From contig JAGXHG010000008.1 in NCBI GenBank assembly GCA_024636345.1, positions 186,001 to 250,000 on the forward strand: a stretch of 64,000 bases of DNA, given 5' to 3'. Position numbers and translations under genes: made by a program. Each line of letters starts with the position of its first letter. The first letter of the stretch is position 1. This document shows, piece after piece, positions 25,606-34,904 of the stretch. The notes under the pieces were generated by a model. The model was not told the DNA's origin. It worked only from the letters and a program-made list of their open reading frames with translations, and made no database searches. Source of the DNA: Desulfobulbaceae bacterium. GTDB taxonomy: Bacteria > Desulfobacterota > Desulfobulbia > Desulfobulbales > Desulfocapsaceae.

Positions 25606-26328
25606 ATGGAACTTATCACCTTGCGCGGTATCGAAAAGACCTACCAGATGGGCGATATCTCTGTGCCCGTACTGAAAGGCATCTCCCTGGCCATCCGGCA
25701 GGGGGAGCTGGTTGCGCTCACCGGCTCGTCCGGCTCCGGAAAATCCACCTTAATGAACATACTGGGCTGTCTGGACCGACCGACCTCCGGTGAATACTGG
25801 CTGGAGGGCCAGGAAATTTCTCAGCTCTCCGCCGACGAACGAGCCCTGCTCCGCAACCGCAAGCTCGGCTTCGTCTTCCAGAGCTTCAATCTGCTGGCTA
25901 GAACCAGCGCCCTCGAGAACGTGGCCATGCCGCTCTCCTACACTGCCGAGGAGCTGAGCAGCTCCGAGGTCAAGACGCGAGCCGGCGAGATGCTTTGCCG
26001 GGTGGGATTGGCCGATCGGTTGGACCATTACCCCTCGCAGCTCTCCGGCGGCCAGCAGCAGCGGGTGGCAATCGCCAGAGCCCTGATCAACCGTCCGCCC
26101 GTACTCTTTGCCGACGAGCCGACCGGCAACCTCGATTCCCGGACCAGCGAAGAGGTCCTCCAGATGTTCGAGCAGCTCAATGCCGAAGACGGCATCACCA
26201 TTATCATGGTGACCCACGACCCCAAAGTGGCTGGCCACGCCAGACAGATAATCCGCATCGAAGACGGGATGATACTTGACAACACCGCCGGCAGACCAAC
26301 CCCTCAAACCGGAGGAGTTACACCGTGA
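25606..26328 (+). CDS. MacB-type ABC transporter ATPase
   Basis: The ATG at 25606 gives 240 residues, the usual size for LolD/MacB ATPases. Walker A is '[12 protein letters not shown]', the Q-loop is in '[18 protein letters not shown]', the signature is '[15 protein letters not shown]', Walker B is '[12 protein letters not shown]' and the switch histidine is in 'MVTHDPKVA'. In E. coli, MacB fuses this domain to the permease; here they are two genes overlapping by four bases. It powers the pump with the following permease. Confidence 0.93.
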   Translation: MELITLRGIEKTYQMGDISVPVLKGISLAIRQGELVALTGSSGSGKSTLMNILGCLDRPTSGEYWLEGQEISQLSADERALLRNRKLGFVFQSFNLLARTSALENVAMPLSYTAEELSSSEVKTRAGEMLCRVGLADRLDHYPSQLSGGQQQRVAIARALINRPPVLFADEPTGNLDSRTSEEVLQMFEQLNAEDGITIIMVTHDPKVAGHARQIIRIEDGMILDNTAGRPTPQTGGVTP

Positions 26329-27692
26329 GGGTCTACGTCACCGCCGGTATCGCCCTTAAGGCCTTGCGCCGTAATCCCATGCGGGCCATGCTCACCACCC
26401 TGGGAATTGTCATTGGGGTGGGTGCGGTGATCGCCATGATGGAGATTGGTGCCGGCGCCTCGACGGCCCTCAAAAAGTCCATCGCCAGCATGGGAGCCAA
26501 TGTCCTGGTGATCCGACCCGGTACTGCCTCCAGCGGCGGGGTCTCCTTCGGGGCAGGCACCACCACTACCCTGACCCCTGAAGACTGCCAGGCCATCCTG
26601 CGGGAATGTCCGGCCATCCGCAACGCCTCGCCGATGGTCCGCGCCCGGGCCCAGGTGGTCTACGGTAACCGCAACTGGGTACCCAACGCCATCTACGGAA
26701 CCACCCCCGCCTATCTTGATGTGCAGGACTGGAGTACTCTAGCTGAGGGCGAACCCTTCAGCGACCGGGACGTGCTCAACAGTAACCGGGTCTGCATCCT
26801 GGGCCAGAGCCTGGTCCGGGAGCTGTTCGAGGGCGAGTCACCCGTGGGTAAGGAAATCCGGATCAAAAACATCTCCTTCCGGGTGATCGGTGTACTCTCC
26901 CCCAAGGGTGCCAACATGATGGGGCATGATCAGGACGATGTCATTCTCGCCCCCTGGACTACCATTAAATACCGGGTCACCGGCACCAGCCTCGCCACCA
27001 CCAACCAAAGCACCGCTGCCACCTCCGACACGGTAAACACCCTTTCTAATCTCTACCCGGCGGCCCAGCCCAGCCTCTACCCCGAACGCTCCAGCGTTCA
27101 ACAAACCAACAATCCAATGCCGGTACGCTTTGCCAATATCGACCAGATCATGGCCGCCGCCAACAGTTCCCAGGAGATACCCCTGGCCATTAGACAGATC
27201 TCCGAGGTGCTCAGGGAACGACACCGCATCCGCGACGAAGCCCCGGAGGACTTCAACATCCGCGACATGGCTGAGCTCACCGCTACCCTCTCCACCACCA
27301 CCACACTCATGACCAATCTACTGCTGGCCGTGGCCATGATCTCACTGGTAGTGGGCGGGGTGGGGATCATGAACATCATGCTCGTGTCCGTCACCGAACG
27401 AACCCGGGAGATTGGCCTGCGCATGGCCGTCGGGGCTCGGGGCCGCGACATTCTCCGCCAGTTTTTGGTGGAGGCGGTGGTCCTCTGCCTCACCGGCGGG
27501 GCCATGGGCATAGTCCTTGGCCATGGCGGCTCCCAGCTCGTACGGCTCCTGCTCGGCTGGCCGGTGGAAACCTCGCCTGCAGCCATTGCCACAGCCGTGC
27601 TGGTCTCGGCAGGGGTGGGAATCATTTTCGGCTTTTACCCGGCCTGGAAGGCCTCACGCCTAGACCCCATCGAGGCCCTGCGCTATGAATAA
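26325..27692 (+). CDS. macB: MacB-type ABC transporter permease
   Basis: The 455-residue protein starts with a GTG that overlaps the ATPase stop. The N-terminal 'ALKALRRNPMRAMLTTLGIV' leads into TM1, then a large periplasmic MacB-PCD domain (residues about 45-310). A FtsX-type unit follows with three TM segments ('TNLLLAVAMISLVVGGVGIM' at about 330, then two more to 450). 'ERTREIGLRMAVGARGRDIL' is the conserved FtsX coupling region. It forms the mechanotransmission transporter with the ATPase before it, the adaptor and the outer-membrane protein of this operon. Confidence 0.93.
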   Translation: MRVYVTAGIALKALRRNPMRAMLTTLGIVIGVGAVIAMMEIGAGASTALKKSIASMGANVLVIRPGTASSGGVSFGAGTTTTLTPEDCQAILRECPAIRNASPMVRARAQVVYGNRNWVPNAIYGTTPAYLDVQDWSTLAEGEPFSDRDVLNSNRVCILGQSLVRELFEGESPVGKEIRIKNISFRVIGVLSPKGANMMGHDQDDVILAPWTTIKYRVTGTSLATTNQSTAATSDTVNTLSNLYPAAQPSLYPERSSVQQTNNPMPVRFANIDQIMAAANSSQEIPLAIRQISEVLRERHRIRDEAPEDFNIRDMAELTATLSTTTTLMTNLLLAVAMISLVVGGVGIMNIMLVSVTERTREIGLRMAVGARGRDILRQFLVEAVVLCLTGGAMGIVLGHGGSQLVRLLLGWPVETSPAAIATAVLVSAGVGIIFGFYPAWKASRLDPIEALRYE

Positions 27693-27743
27693 ATACAAGC
27701 GGATCGCTCTTTCAGCCCATCTTTTCAAGGAGCAAGGAAACCC

Positions 27744-29198
27744 ATGATCCCTCGCCTGCACCGTATACTCTACCAGACCTGCCTGGCCCTCTGCCTCTGC
27801 CTGCCTCTCTTGAGCAGCTGCATGTTGGGTCCTGATTTCCAACGTCCAGAGGCCAAAATTTCTTCCTCCCAGTGGCTGGGCCAGGTCTCAACAGTCTCCG
27901 AGACCGAGGTCACGGCCGAACAGGATCTGGCCCAATGGTGGACGATCTTCAACGATCCAATGCTCACATCCCTGATTGAACGGAGCATGCAGGCCAATCT
28001 GGACCTGCAAATGGCTGAAATCCGCATCCGTCAGGCCCGAGCTGTAATGGGAATTGCCGGGGCAGACCTTGGCCCGGCGATAGATACTGCCGCCTCTTAC
28101 AGGCGTAGCCAGACACCGGGATCCGGAAACAACACAGAGGCCACAACCACAAATCTCTATAAAATGGGCTTCGATGCCGGCTGGGAAATCGATCTCTTCG
28201 GCGGATTGCGGCGCGGGGTCGAGGCAACAGGCGCGGATCTGGAAGCGGCCGTGGAAGACCGGCGCGATCTGCTGGTGAGCCTGAGTGCCGAAGTTGCCGG
28301 CAACTATCTGAATCTGCGTTCCCTGCAACAACGACTTACCATCGCCCGCCAGAACCTGACGGCCCAGGAACACAGCGTCGACCTGACCCGCCAACTTTTC
28401 AGCACCGGCTTTGTCGGCAAACTTGACGTGGTGCAGGCGGAAGCACTCGCTGCCACCACGGCCGGGCAGATCCCGCTCCTTGAGGCACAGATCCGGCAGA
28501 CAATCTACGGCCTCAGCTTGCTGCAGGGCGGAGAGCCGTCCACCCTGCTGGCAGAACTGACATCCAATTCATCCCTGCCTGTGGCACTGGCCACGGTTCC
28601 CTTGGGACTGCCTTCAGACCTCCTCCTGCGAAGACCGGACGTCCGCAGGGCGGAAGCAAAGATCCATGCCGCCACCGCCCGGATCGGGATAGCCAAGGCC
28701 GATCTCTTTCCCAAATTCACCATCACAGGCAGCCTCGGTCTCCAGAACAACACCTTCAATTCGACCTTCAACCAGACCAGTAGCTTCTGGTCCCTCGGCC
28801 CCGCCCTGAACTGGCCGCTCTTTGACATGGGCCGCAGGCGCGCCAATCTCGAACTACAGAAGGCTCTTCAGGAAGAGCAGCTCCTGGCCTACGAGCAAAC
28901 CGTGCTGAGCGCCCTGATGGAAGTGGAAAACGCCCTGATCGCCTCAACCAAGGAAGAAGAGCATCGTCAGGCCCTGACCCTGGCAGTGACAGCCGACCGC
29001 ACTGCCGTAGATCTCGCCACCGCCCTCTATCGTGCGGGAGAGAACGATTTTCTTAGCGTACTGGATGCGCAGCGTTCCCTCTATGTTGCCGAGGACACCC
29101 TGGCCCAGTCCAACCGCATCGTTTCCACCAATCTGGTCGCCCTGTTCAAAGCTCTGGGTGGCGGATGGCAGACGGTGGAGACTCCACAAGGGGGCTGA
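27744..29198 (+). CDS. TolC/NodT-family outer-membrane efflux lipoprotein
   Basis: The 484-residue precursor has a lipobox 'LSSC' near residue 27. Residues beyond carry 'MLGPDFQRPE' and 'WWTIFNDPMLTSLIERSMQA', hallmarks of NodT/OprM-type outer-membrane factors. 'LLLRRPDVRRAEAKIHAATA' and the second repeat 'YRAGENDFLSVLDAQRSLY' complete the family pattern. It completes a tripartite exporter with the three genes before it, starting 51 bases after the permease. Confidence 0.92.
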   Translation: MIPRLHRILYQTCLALCLCLPLLSSCMLGPDFQRPEAKISSSQWLGQVSTVSETEVTAEQDLAQWWTIFNDPMLTSLIERSMQANLDLQMAEIRIRQARAVMGIAGADLGPAIDTAASYRRSQTPGSGNNTEATTTNLYKMGFDAGWEIDLFGGLRRGVEATGADLEAAVEDRRDLLVSLSAEVAGNYLNLRSLQQRLTIARQNLTAQEHSVDLTRQLFSTGFVGKLDVVQAEALAATTAGQIPLLEAQIRQTIYGLSLLQGGEPSTLLAELTSNSSLPVALATVPLGLPSDLLLRRPDVRRAEAKIHAATARIGIAKADLFPKFTITGSLGLQNNTFNSTFNQTSSFWSLGPALNWPLFDMGRRRANLELQKALQEEQLLAYEQTVLSALMEVENALIASTKEEEHRQALTLAVTADRTAVDLATALYRAGENDFLSVLDAQRSLYVAEDTLAQSNRIVSTNLVALFKALGGGWQTVETPQGG

Positions 29199-29368
29199 AA
29201 AATATTGATGTGCCATTTGATATCATGATAAAAAAGAAAAAAGATTTTTTTCTCCGGACTGTCCACTCAGCTACATGTTCAGTCAGCTTATGGGCGAAGA
29301 TGTCTGACAGATAACCAGTACAGTTTGTAAAATTAACGTATTAAAGGCGTGCCATAAAGGATAAATAA

Positions 29369-30466
29369 ATGGATGGAAAAGAGGTGGTCGAGTATCTGAA
29401 AGAATTATATACGATACCAATCATGCATCGCCTGGTGGTAATCCTGATCTATGCCCTGTTGGCCAAGCTGGTCGATAGTTTTGTGATCAGGATTCTTGTC
29501 AAGATCGCCGCCAAAACTAAATTTACCTTGGATGACAAGATTGTTCCCATACTCCATACTCCGCTGCTGGTGACGGTCGTCTTTGTCGGAGTTCTGCATG
29601 CCCTGACCATGCCCCCAGACCTTGTACCACCCTGGGAGAAGGTCCTGCCCGCCACAGCCAAGACCATCATTCTCTTATTCTGGATAACTGCTATCTTGAA
29701 GTTTTTTAGCCTGGTTGTGGAAAGCAATATGCATGACGCCATTTCCCGGGGCAAAATAGGCCAGGATCTCTTCATGCTGCTCAAGAATGTGGTTCGGGTG
29801 ATCATGATCATCATGAGCCTGCTCTGGCTTCTTTCCATCTGGCATGTCAATATGGCCCCCCTCTTCGCCTCTGCCGGTATTGCCGGTATCGCCGTGGCCC
29901 TTGCCGCCAAGGATACCCTGTCCAACTTTTTTGGAGGTATCTCAATTTTTGCCGATAAGACTTGTACCGTTGGCGATTATATAATTCTCGACAATGCCGA
30001 ACGAGGCGAAGTCATGGAGATCGGGATCCGTTCAACCCGCATCAAGACCAGAGATGACGTGCTCATCACTATACCCAACTCCATTCTGGCAAATTCTAAA
30101 ATTATCAACGAGAGTGCCCCCATCCCCCGCTTCCGGATTCGGGTGCCGGTTGGCGTGGCCTATGGCAGCGTGCTTGATCAGGTCGAGGAGATTCTGCTGA
30201 CGGTGGCGGCAGCAAACAAGGCAGTAATCAAGGAACCGGCAGCCCGCGTCCGCCTTCGCAGCTTCGGTTCCTCTTCGGTGGATTTCGAGCTTCTCTGCTG
30301 GGTCGATGAGCCGAGCCTGAAGGGTCTTGCAACCCACAACCTTCTCAAAGAGATCTACAACGCTTTTACCGAACACAAGATCTCCATCCCTTACCCGCAA
30401 CAGGATATCTATATCAAGGAATTTGCTGGCAGGAACAACGTCGATACACTCAAAGAGGCGTGTTGA
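29369..30466 (+). CDS. MscS-family mechanosensitive ion channel
   Basis: The 365-residue protein has about four TM segments (roughly residues 18-38, 65-80, 95-115, 140-160). The pore helix and beta domain are recognisable: 'ASAGIAGIAVALAAKDTLSN', 'GGISIFADKTCTVGDYIIL', 'GEVMEIGIRSTRIKTRDD' and 'TIPNSILANSKIIN'. The C-terminal alpha/beta vestibule ends with 'KISIPYPQQDIYIKE'. It probably relieves osmotic downshock. It stands alone, convergent with the gene at 30619. Confidence 0.92.
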   Translation: MDGKEVVEYLKELYTIPIMHRLVVILIYALLAKLVDSFVIRILVKIAAKTKFTLDDKIVPILHTPLLVTVVFVGVLHALTMPPDLVPPWEKVLPATAKTIILLFWITAILKFFSLVVESNMHDAISRGKIGQDLFMLLKNVVRVIMIIMSLLWLLSIWHVNMAPLFASAGIAGIAVALAAKDTLSNFFGGISIFADKTCTVGDYIILDNAERGEVMEIGIRSTRIKTRDDVLITIPNSILANSKIINESAPIPRFRIRVPVGVAYGSVLDQVEEILLTVAAANKAVIKEPAARVRLRSFGSSSVDFELLCWVDEPSLKGLATHNLLKEIYNAFTEHKISIPYPQQDIYIKEFAGRNNVDTLKEAC

Positions 30467-30618
30467 ATTTGCACATATTTTATGCTGCTGCAGAGTCGAT
30501 TATTTTGCACTCGACCAGCAGATAAACCCCGACGAACTTTGACAAAAGGCGCCATTATCAGACAAAACTCAAAAGATAGCCATTCAAGGAGCATCTTATT
30601 GGTGGGCAGACAGACACC

Positions 30619-32928
30619 CTAACTGGTCAGCACCCGGTAAATCTCCGGCATCCGCAGGGGCAGTTTGCGGACATCATTGACAAAGATATAGTTGACCGGA
30701 CCATAGAGGTGATCCATATAGTCATGAGCCTGATGGTCAATTGTGATGCAGAAAGGATGAATACCGGCCATTTTGGCCTCCAGGAGGGCGTGGCGGGTGT
30801 CTTCGATGGCATATTCCCCTTTGTAGTCATCGTAATCTTCGGGTTTACCATCGGTAAGGGTGATAAGTAGACGAACCCTGGCATCTGTCTTCGCCAGTAG
30901 AGATGTCGCATGGCGGATCGCCGGACCCATCCGGGTATATTCCATGGGAGAAATAGCCCCGATCCTCTCCCGCACCGGTTCACCATATGGCTCGTCGAAC
31001 TCCTTGATGTGAAAAAGCTCACAGCGTGTCCGCCGCATCCCCGAAAAACCATAGATCGCGTAACGGTCGCCCAGGACCTCAAGGGCCTCAGTCATCAAGA
31101 CCAGAGACTCTTTGATGGCATTCCCCACCCATCCGGCAGTGGAGTTGGACATATCAATAAGGAAGACCACGGCGATATCGCGCTCATCTCTGAGCAATTT
31201 GATAAAGAGCCGGTCCGATGAAGGCAGTCCGGCCCGACCATCGGCCAAGGATTCCACCAGGGCGTCAAGGTCAATATCGTCACCGTCACGCTGGCGCCGG
31301 GCAAAACGATCACTGGTGCGCATCATTTCAAACTGATGGCGGAGACGGTTAACCACACCGTGATACTTGCTCAGAGTCTGACGAATGAATCCGGAACGCA
31401 GATCAGGGAGTTCCTTGATTGTGACCACACACCAGTTCTTACGAAATCCCTTGCGACGATGATCCCATTCATCGTAACAAATCGGGGCCTGTAACTCCCC
31501 CCCCTGCTCCGGACCGGGATGAGCGTCCGGAGCTAGCCCCTCACCGGCTCGGCCCACGGCGCTGCTGAGAAAGCGGCCGGGAAGATGGCCAAATTCATCA
31601 TGAAACTGTCTTACCTGCTCCGCCACCTCTTCGCTGAGTTGGACCTCCTCATTGTTGATGGTAATGAGGAGCGGGGCCTGGGGCTCAGCAGCGGTCCCGG
31701 CAAACTCGCTGTCCATGATCATAGTAACATCCGACTCCAGCCCGGTCGCGCCGTTCTCTTTTTCCTCCTCCGAGCGGAGCAACTGCTCCAGTTGCTCCTT
31801 GGGCAGGGAAGCGAGATGGAGGGCTAGACTGTGAACCAACTCCTCTCCCTGGCGGAGAAAGCGCTGACGATGCACCGCCTCTACTGCGGACAGACGGATC
31901 TCTCCCTGAAAGAGCAAAGGCGTTATTCCCTCGTATTCCTCCCCTTCTGCCTCATGAGATGCTTGGGCCGCACAAATCGCCTTGACCGCCTCAACACTAT
32001 CCTTCCCGTTCACCCCCTCGCCCAAAAGCCTGCGCCAATAATCTCTGAGAACCGGCAGGTGTTCTTCCTGCCACGCTTCCAGCAGGGATCCATTCAGAAA
32101 ACGTGACTGCAGATCACTGAGGACAGCTGCCTGAGGGCTGATATTTTTATCCTCCGCACCGGGAAGGATGAAACAGGGGAGCTTGGCCCAGGCACGCATC
32201 AGGCCGGGAAGTGCCTGCTCCAGGAACCGGGCGGCACGAACGGTTTCGAGAAAAAAATAACAATCACGGGCAAAAAGGGGCTGAGGAAAGGAGGCAAAAA
32301 AGGTGTTCAACCACAGCGATGATTCGGAATCGACCATTGGTTCCTGAGCAATAGGGTCAGGAAGGGTGAAGGTGCCATTGGCGATATAGGCCCACTGGAA
32401 GGCAAGAATTAGTTTGTAGAGCAGGATATTGTCGGCGGAAGCAGAAAAGACAGCCAGTTCTGGTGGCAGAAAGATGGTTTCGGTATCGGTAAAAACCGCG
32501 TTTCCCGGTGCAATCAGCAGATCCCGGCCTGCCACTCCCCGGATAAAGGTGAGGAGGCGGCCTTCCACCTCCCCCAGAAGCACCAATCCCGCGTTGCTTC
32601 GATTCATATACCCGCTCTCCACATCCCGCATAAAGCGTTGCGCCGCCCGCAGACCATCCAGCTCGTAACGGTCGAGGATCTCGCCCACCCAACTCGATAA
32701 CTGGGAAAGAGGTAGAATCTTTAAGGTCTCGGGAATGATCCGGAGGAAGTCACAGCAGAGGGAAGTGGAGATCGGCCAGATCGCCGGAATGCATTTGAAG
32801 ACCTCCTGACACACCTCATCGCTCTGGTCAAGATAGGGTTCCAACAGCTCCTCAACCTCCCAGTCATTGGGGATATCCGGGGCAACCAGATGATAGAATT
32901 GCTTGTTAAGGGCAGGAAAATTCATCAT
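30619..32928 (-). CDS. norD: NorD/CbbO-type VWA-domain protein
   Basis: The 769-residue protein is long for NorD (about 600-640) but within the CbbO/NorD range. The first 400 residues are helical and poorly conserved. A VWA domain covers about residues 560-760 with the metal site 'VVFLIDMSNSTAG' (DXSXS), plus 'YTRMGPAIRHATSLLA' and 'LITLTDGKPEDYDDY'. The partner AAA+ ATPase is encoded about 140 bases upstream on the same strand. NorQ-NorD and CbbQ-CbbO pairs remodel or insert cofactors into a target enzyme such as NO reductase or RuBisCO. No such target lies in this window, so the client is unknown. Confidence 0.8.
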   Translation of the reverse strand: MMNFPALNKQFYHLVAPDIPNDWEVEELLEPYLDQSDEVCQEVFKCIPAIWPISTSLCCDFLRIIPETLKILPLSQLSSWVGEILDRYELDGLRAAQRFMRDVESGYMNRSNAGLVLLGEVEGRLLTFIRGVAGRDLLIAPGNAVFTDTETIFLPPELAVFSASADNILLYKLILAFQWAYIANGTFTLPDPIAQEPMVDSESSLWLNTFFASFPQPLFARDCYFFLETVRAARFLEQALPGLMRAWAKLPCFILPGAEDKNISPQAAVLSDLQSRFLNGSLLEAWQEEHLPVLRDYWRRLLGEGVNGKDSVEAVKAICAAQASHEAEGEEYEGITPLLFQGEIRLSAVEAVHRQRFLRQGEELVHSLALHLASLPKEQLEQLLRSEEEKENGATGLESDVTMIMDSEFAGTAAEPQAPLLITINNEEVQLSEEVAEQVRQFHDEFGHLPGRFLSSAVGRAGEGLAPDAHPGPEQGGELQAPICYDEWDHRRKGFRKNWCVVTIKELPDLRSGFIRQTLSKYHGVVNRLRHQFEMMRTSDRFARRQRDGDDIDLDALVESLADGRAGLPSSDRLFIKLLRDERDIAVVFLIDMSNSTAGWVGNAIKESLVLMTEALEVLGDRYAIYGFSGMRRTRCELFHIKEFDEPYGEPVRERIGAISPMEYTRMGPAIRHATSLLAKTDARVRLLITLTDGKPEDYDDYKGEYAIEDTRHALLEAKMAGIHPFCITIDHQAHDYMDHLYGPVNYIFVNDVRKLPLRMPEIYRVLTS

Positions 32929-33071
32929 TTATCCAACAAAGTTCTACAGATAAGGCCACATAACTTGCTTAAATTATAAACGTAAGACCTTATTTGACAT
33001 TGTGGCCAATAATACTGTCAGGCAGCCTGCGGTGTAGCCGACGCAGCTACCGGCTTGAAGACGAATTAAAA

Positions 33072-33884
33072 TTAGAAAAGTGATCCGACCATGTCTTCCA
33101 CGGCAGCAAGCATCTCCGGATCATCGCTGAGGGGCTCGACGACAGCGACCCTACAGGCGGTCTGGATATCCACTCCGTCACCAATCAGTTTTCCAGCCTG
33201 AATAAGGAGCCGGGTACTGGCCCCTTCCGGCAATCCGGAATCTTTAAGATTTCGGGTCATGATAGCCAATTTAACCAAAGAGAGGGCAACATCTCGCTCT
33301 AAACCACCCTCCTGGCAGACTATATCCACCTCCTGCTCGAGTTCTGGATAGTTAAAGCTGAGAGCGACAAAGCGCTGGCGGGTCGAAGGTTTGAGATCCT
33401 TAAGGACACTCTGATAGCCGGGGTTGTAGGAAACCGCCAGCATGAACTCCGGCGGGGCAATCAATAGTTCACCCCGCTTCTCAATGGGTAGCTCTCGGCG
33501 ATCATCAGCCAGGGGATGGATGACTACGGTTGTGTCCTTGCGCGCCTCAACTACCTCATCGAGATAACAGATAGCCCCAGCCCTGACCGCCAGGGTCAAA
33601 GGGCCATCCATCCACACAGCCTCACCGGCTCGGATCAGATAGCGGCCAACAAGATCGCTGGTGGACAGATCATCATGGCAGGAAACCGTTATTAGGGGTC
33701 GATCAAGCTTCCAGGCCAGATACTGCATAAAACGGGTCTTACCGCAACCGGTAGGGCCCTTAAGAAGTAGAGGCAAACCGCTCCGATAAGCAGCGCAAGC
33801 AATCTCTACCTCACTGCCCTGAGCCAAATAATAGGGTTTTTTTACAATTCTATGTTCTTCCAAGGGTATATTGGCTCCGCCCAT
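33072..33884 (-). CDS. norQ: NorQ/CbbQ-type MoxR AAA+ ATPase
   Basis: The ATG at 33884 (270 residues) is preferred over 33917 because AAGGAAGG lies just before it and the length fits CbbQ/NorQ. Walker A is 'LLKGPTGCGKTRFMQYL', then 'VSCHDDLSTSDLVGRYLI', Walker B 'ICYLDEVVEARKDTT' and sensor 'EFMLAVSYNPGYQSVLKDLK', all diagnostic of the CbbQ/NirQ/NorQ group. It acts with the VWA protein downstream as an ATP-driven activator. The client enzyme is not encoded nearby. Confidence 0.88.
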   Translation of the reverse strand: MGGANIPLEEHRIVKKPYYLAQGSEVEIACAAYRSGLPLLLKGPTGCGKTRFMQYLAWKLDRPLITVSCHDDLSTSDLVGRYLIRAGEAVWMDGPLTLAVRAGAICYLDEVVEARKDTTVVIHPLADDRRELPIEKRGELLIAPPEFMLAVSYNPGYQSVLKDLKPSTRQRFVALSFNYPELEQEVDIVCQEGGLERDVALSLVKLAIMTRNLKDSGLPEGASTRLLIQAGKLIGDGVDIQTACRVAVVEPLSDDPEMLAAVEDMVGSLF

Positions 33885-34596
33885 CTCATTTCCTTCCTTT
33901 ATTTTTTTTATCGTCATATTCTGGTATCGAAACCGCGATACCAGAAAAAGAGAAATGTCATGCTTGTTTAGCTATTACAGTGAGCACGCAGAGAGGATCC
34001 GTCAATATGAGAATAAATATCAAGCATAAAACATGTATACATTTCTTTCTCACTAAGCATAGCATTTTTTAGTAACGTTTGAACAAAGCTCGACAAGACA
34101 GCCAGGATTAATCCTTCCGCAATCAATATAACGTTGCCAACAATTGCAGGTACTGAAAGATGTACCCAAATTTACGGCGGTATTACTGAAGGGTGCAGCA
34201 GCGGGAAAAATTCGGGTTACAAATGCAGCAACAATGCTTGAGCTGGTTAATATTCACTGTGAAGAAGTAAGAATCCGCCAACAAGGAGGGCAAGACAAGG
34301 GATCGATGACACGAAAGGCACTTATAAAATGGGGACGACAATGGCCAAAATCGACATGATGACCACCATCAAAGAGCATCAGATATTAGACAATGCCTTC
34401 CTCAAGGCCAGAGAATCTCTTTTTGATTAGAATTCCTAAAAAAGATAAAGTTCAGGCTTGATTTGACAAGTACGTCTGAAAAATCGGCAACAATCAGCTT
34501 AGATCTGAATTAATACTTGTAATATTGAAACATTAAAGAATATCTCACACAGGATCAGAACCAATAATTCCAATCCTGTGCAAGTTCCACTTGTAC
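33885..34596. other. Gene-poor spacer
   Basis: About 700 bases separate the NorQ-like gene from rubredoxin. A + strand frame (34144-34359, TTG start) and a 29-codon frame starting ATGGCC near 34342 have some coding-like composition. Neither has a good ribosome-binding site or a family I recognise. They may be remnants of one decayed gene. Confidence 0.3.
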
Positions 34597-34755
34597 TTAA
34601 TCAGCTTCAAAAAAATCTTCTTTGGCTGCACCGCATTTAGGACAAACCCAGGTTTCAGGAACTTCTTCCCACGGGGTACCAGCATCCACCCCGTGCTCAT
34701 AATCTCCTTCTTCAGGATCGTAAATATAGCCGCAAGGGCATTCCCACTTTTGCAT
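34597..34755 (-). CDS. Rubredoxin
   Basis: This short gene encodes 52 residues starting '[20 protein letters not shown]', with '[14 protein letters not shown]' near the end. The iron site uses two cysteine knuckles. The second is the usual CPKCG, but the first reads Cys-Pro-Cys-Gly, one residue shorter than the normal CXXCG. The rest ('YIYDPEEGD', '[15 protein letters not shown]') is standard. GGAGG lies seven bases before the ATG. Rubredoxins carry single electrons in the cytoplasm of anaerobes, often to oxygen or peroxide reductases. Confidence 0.92.
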   Translation of the reverse strand: MQKWECPCGYIYDPEEGDYEHGVDAGTPWEEVPETWVCPKCGAAKEDFFEAD

Positions 34756-34904
34756 GACACGCCTCCATTTGAGAAAAGATTAACAGTTTTAAATCTATTT
34801 AATAATTCTAAGTTTATTTTTTGCGCTGTCAAGAAGATGGCACTGAGATAAAGGGAGTGTGAAGAATTTCCATACAAATGCCTCACACTCATCCCTTATC
34901 TTTT

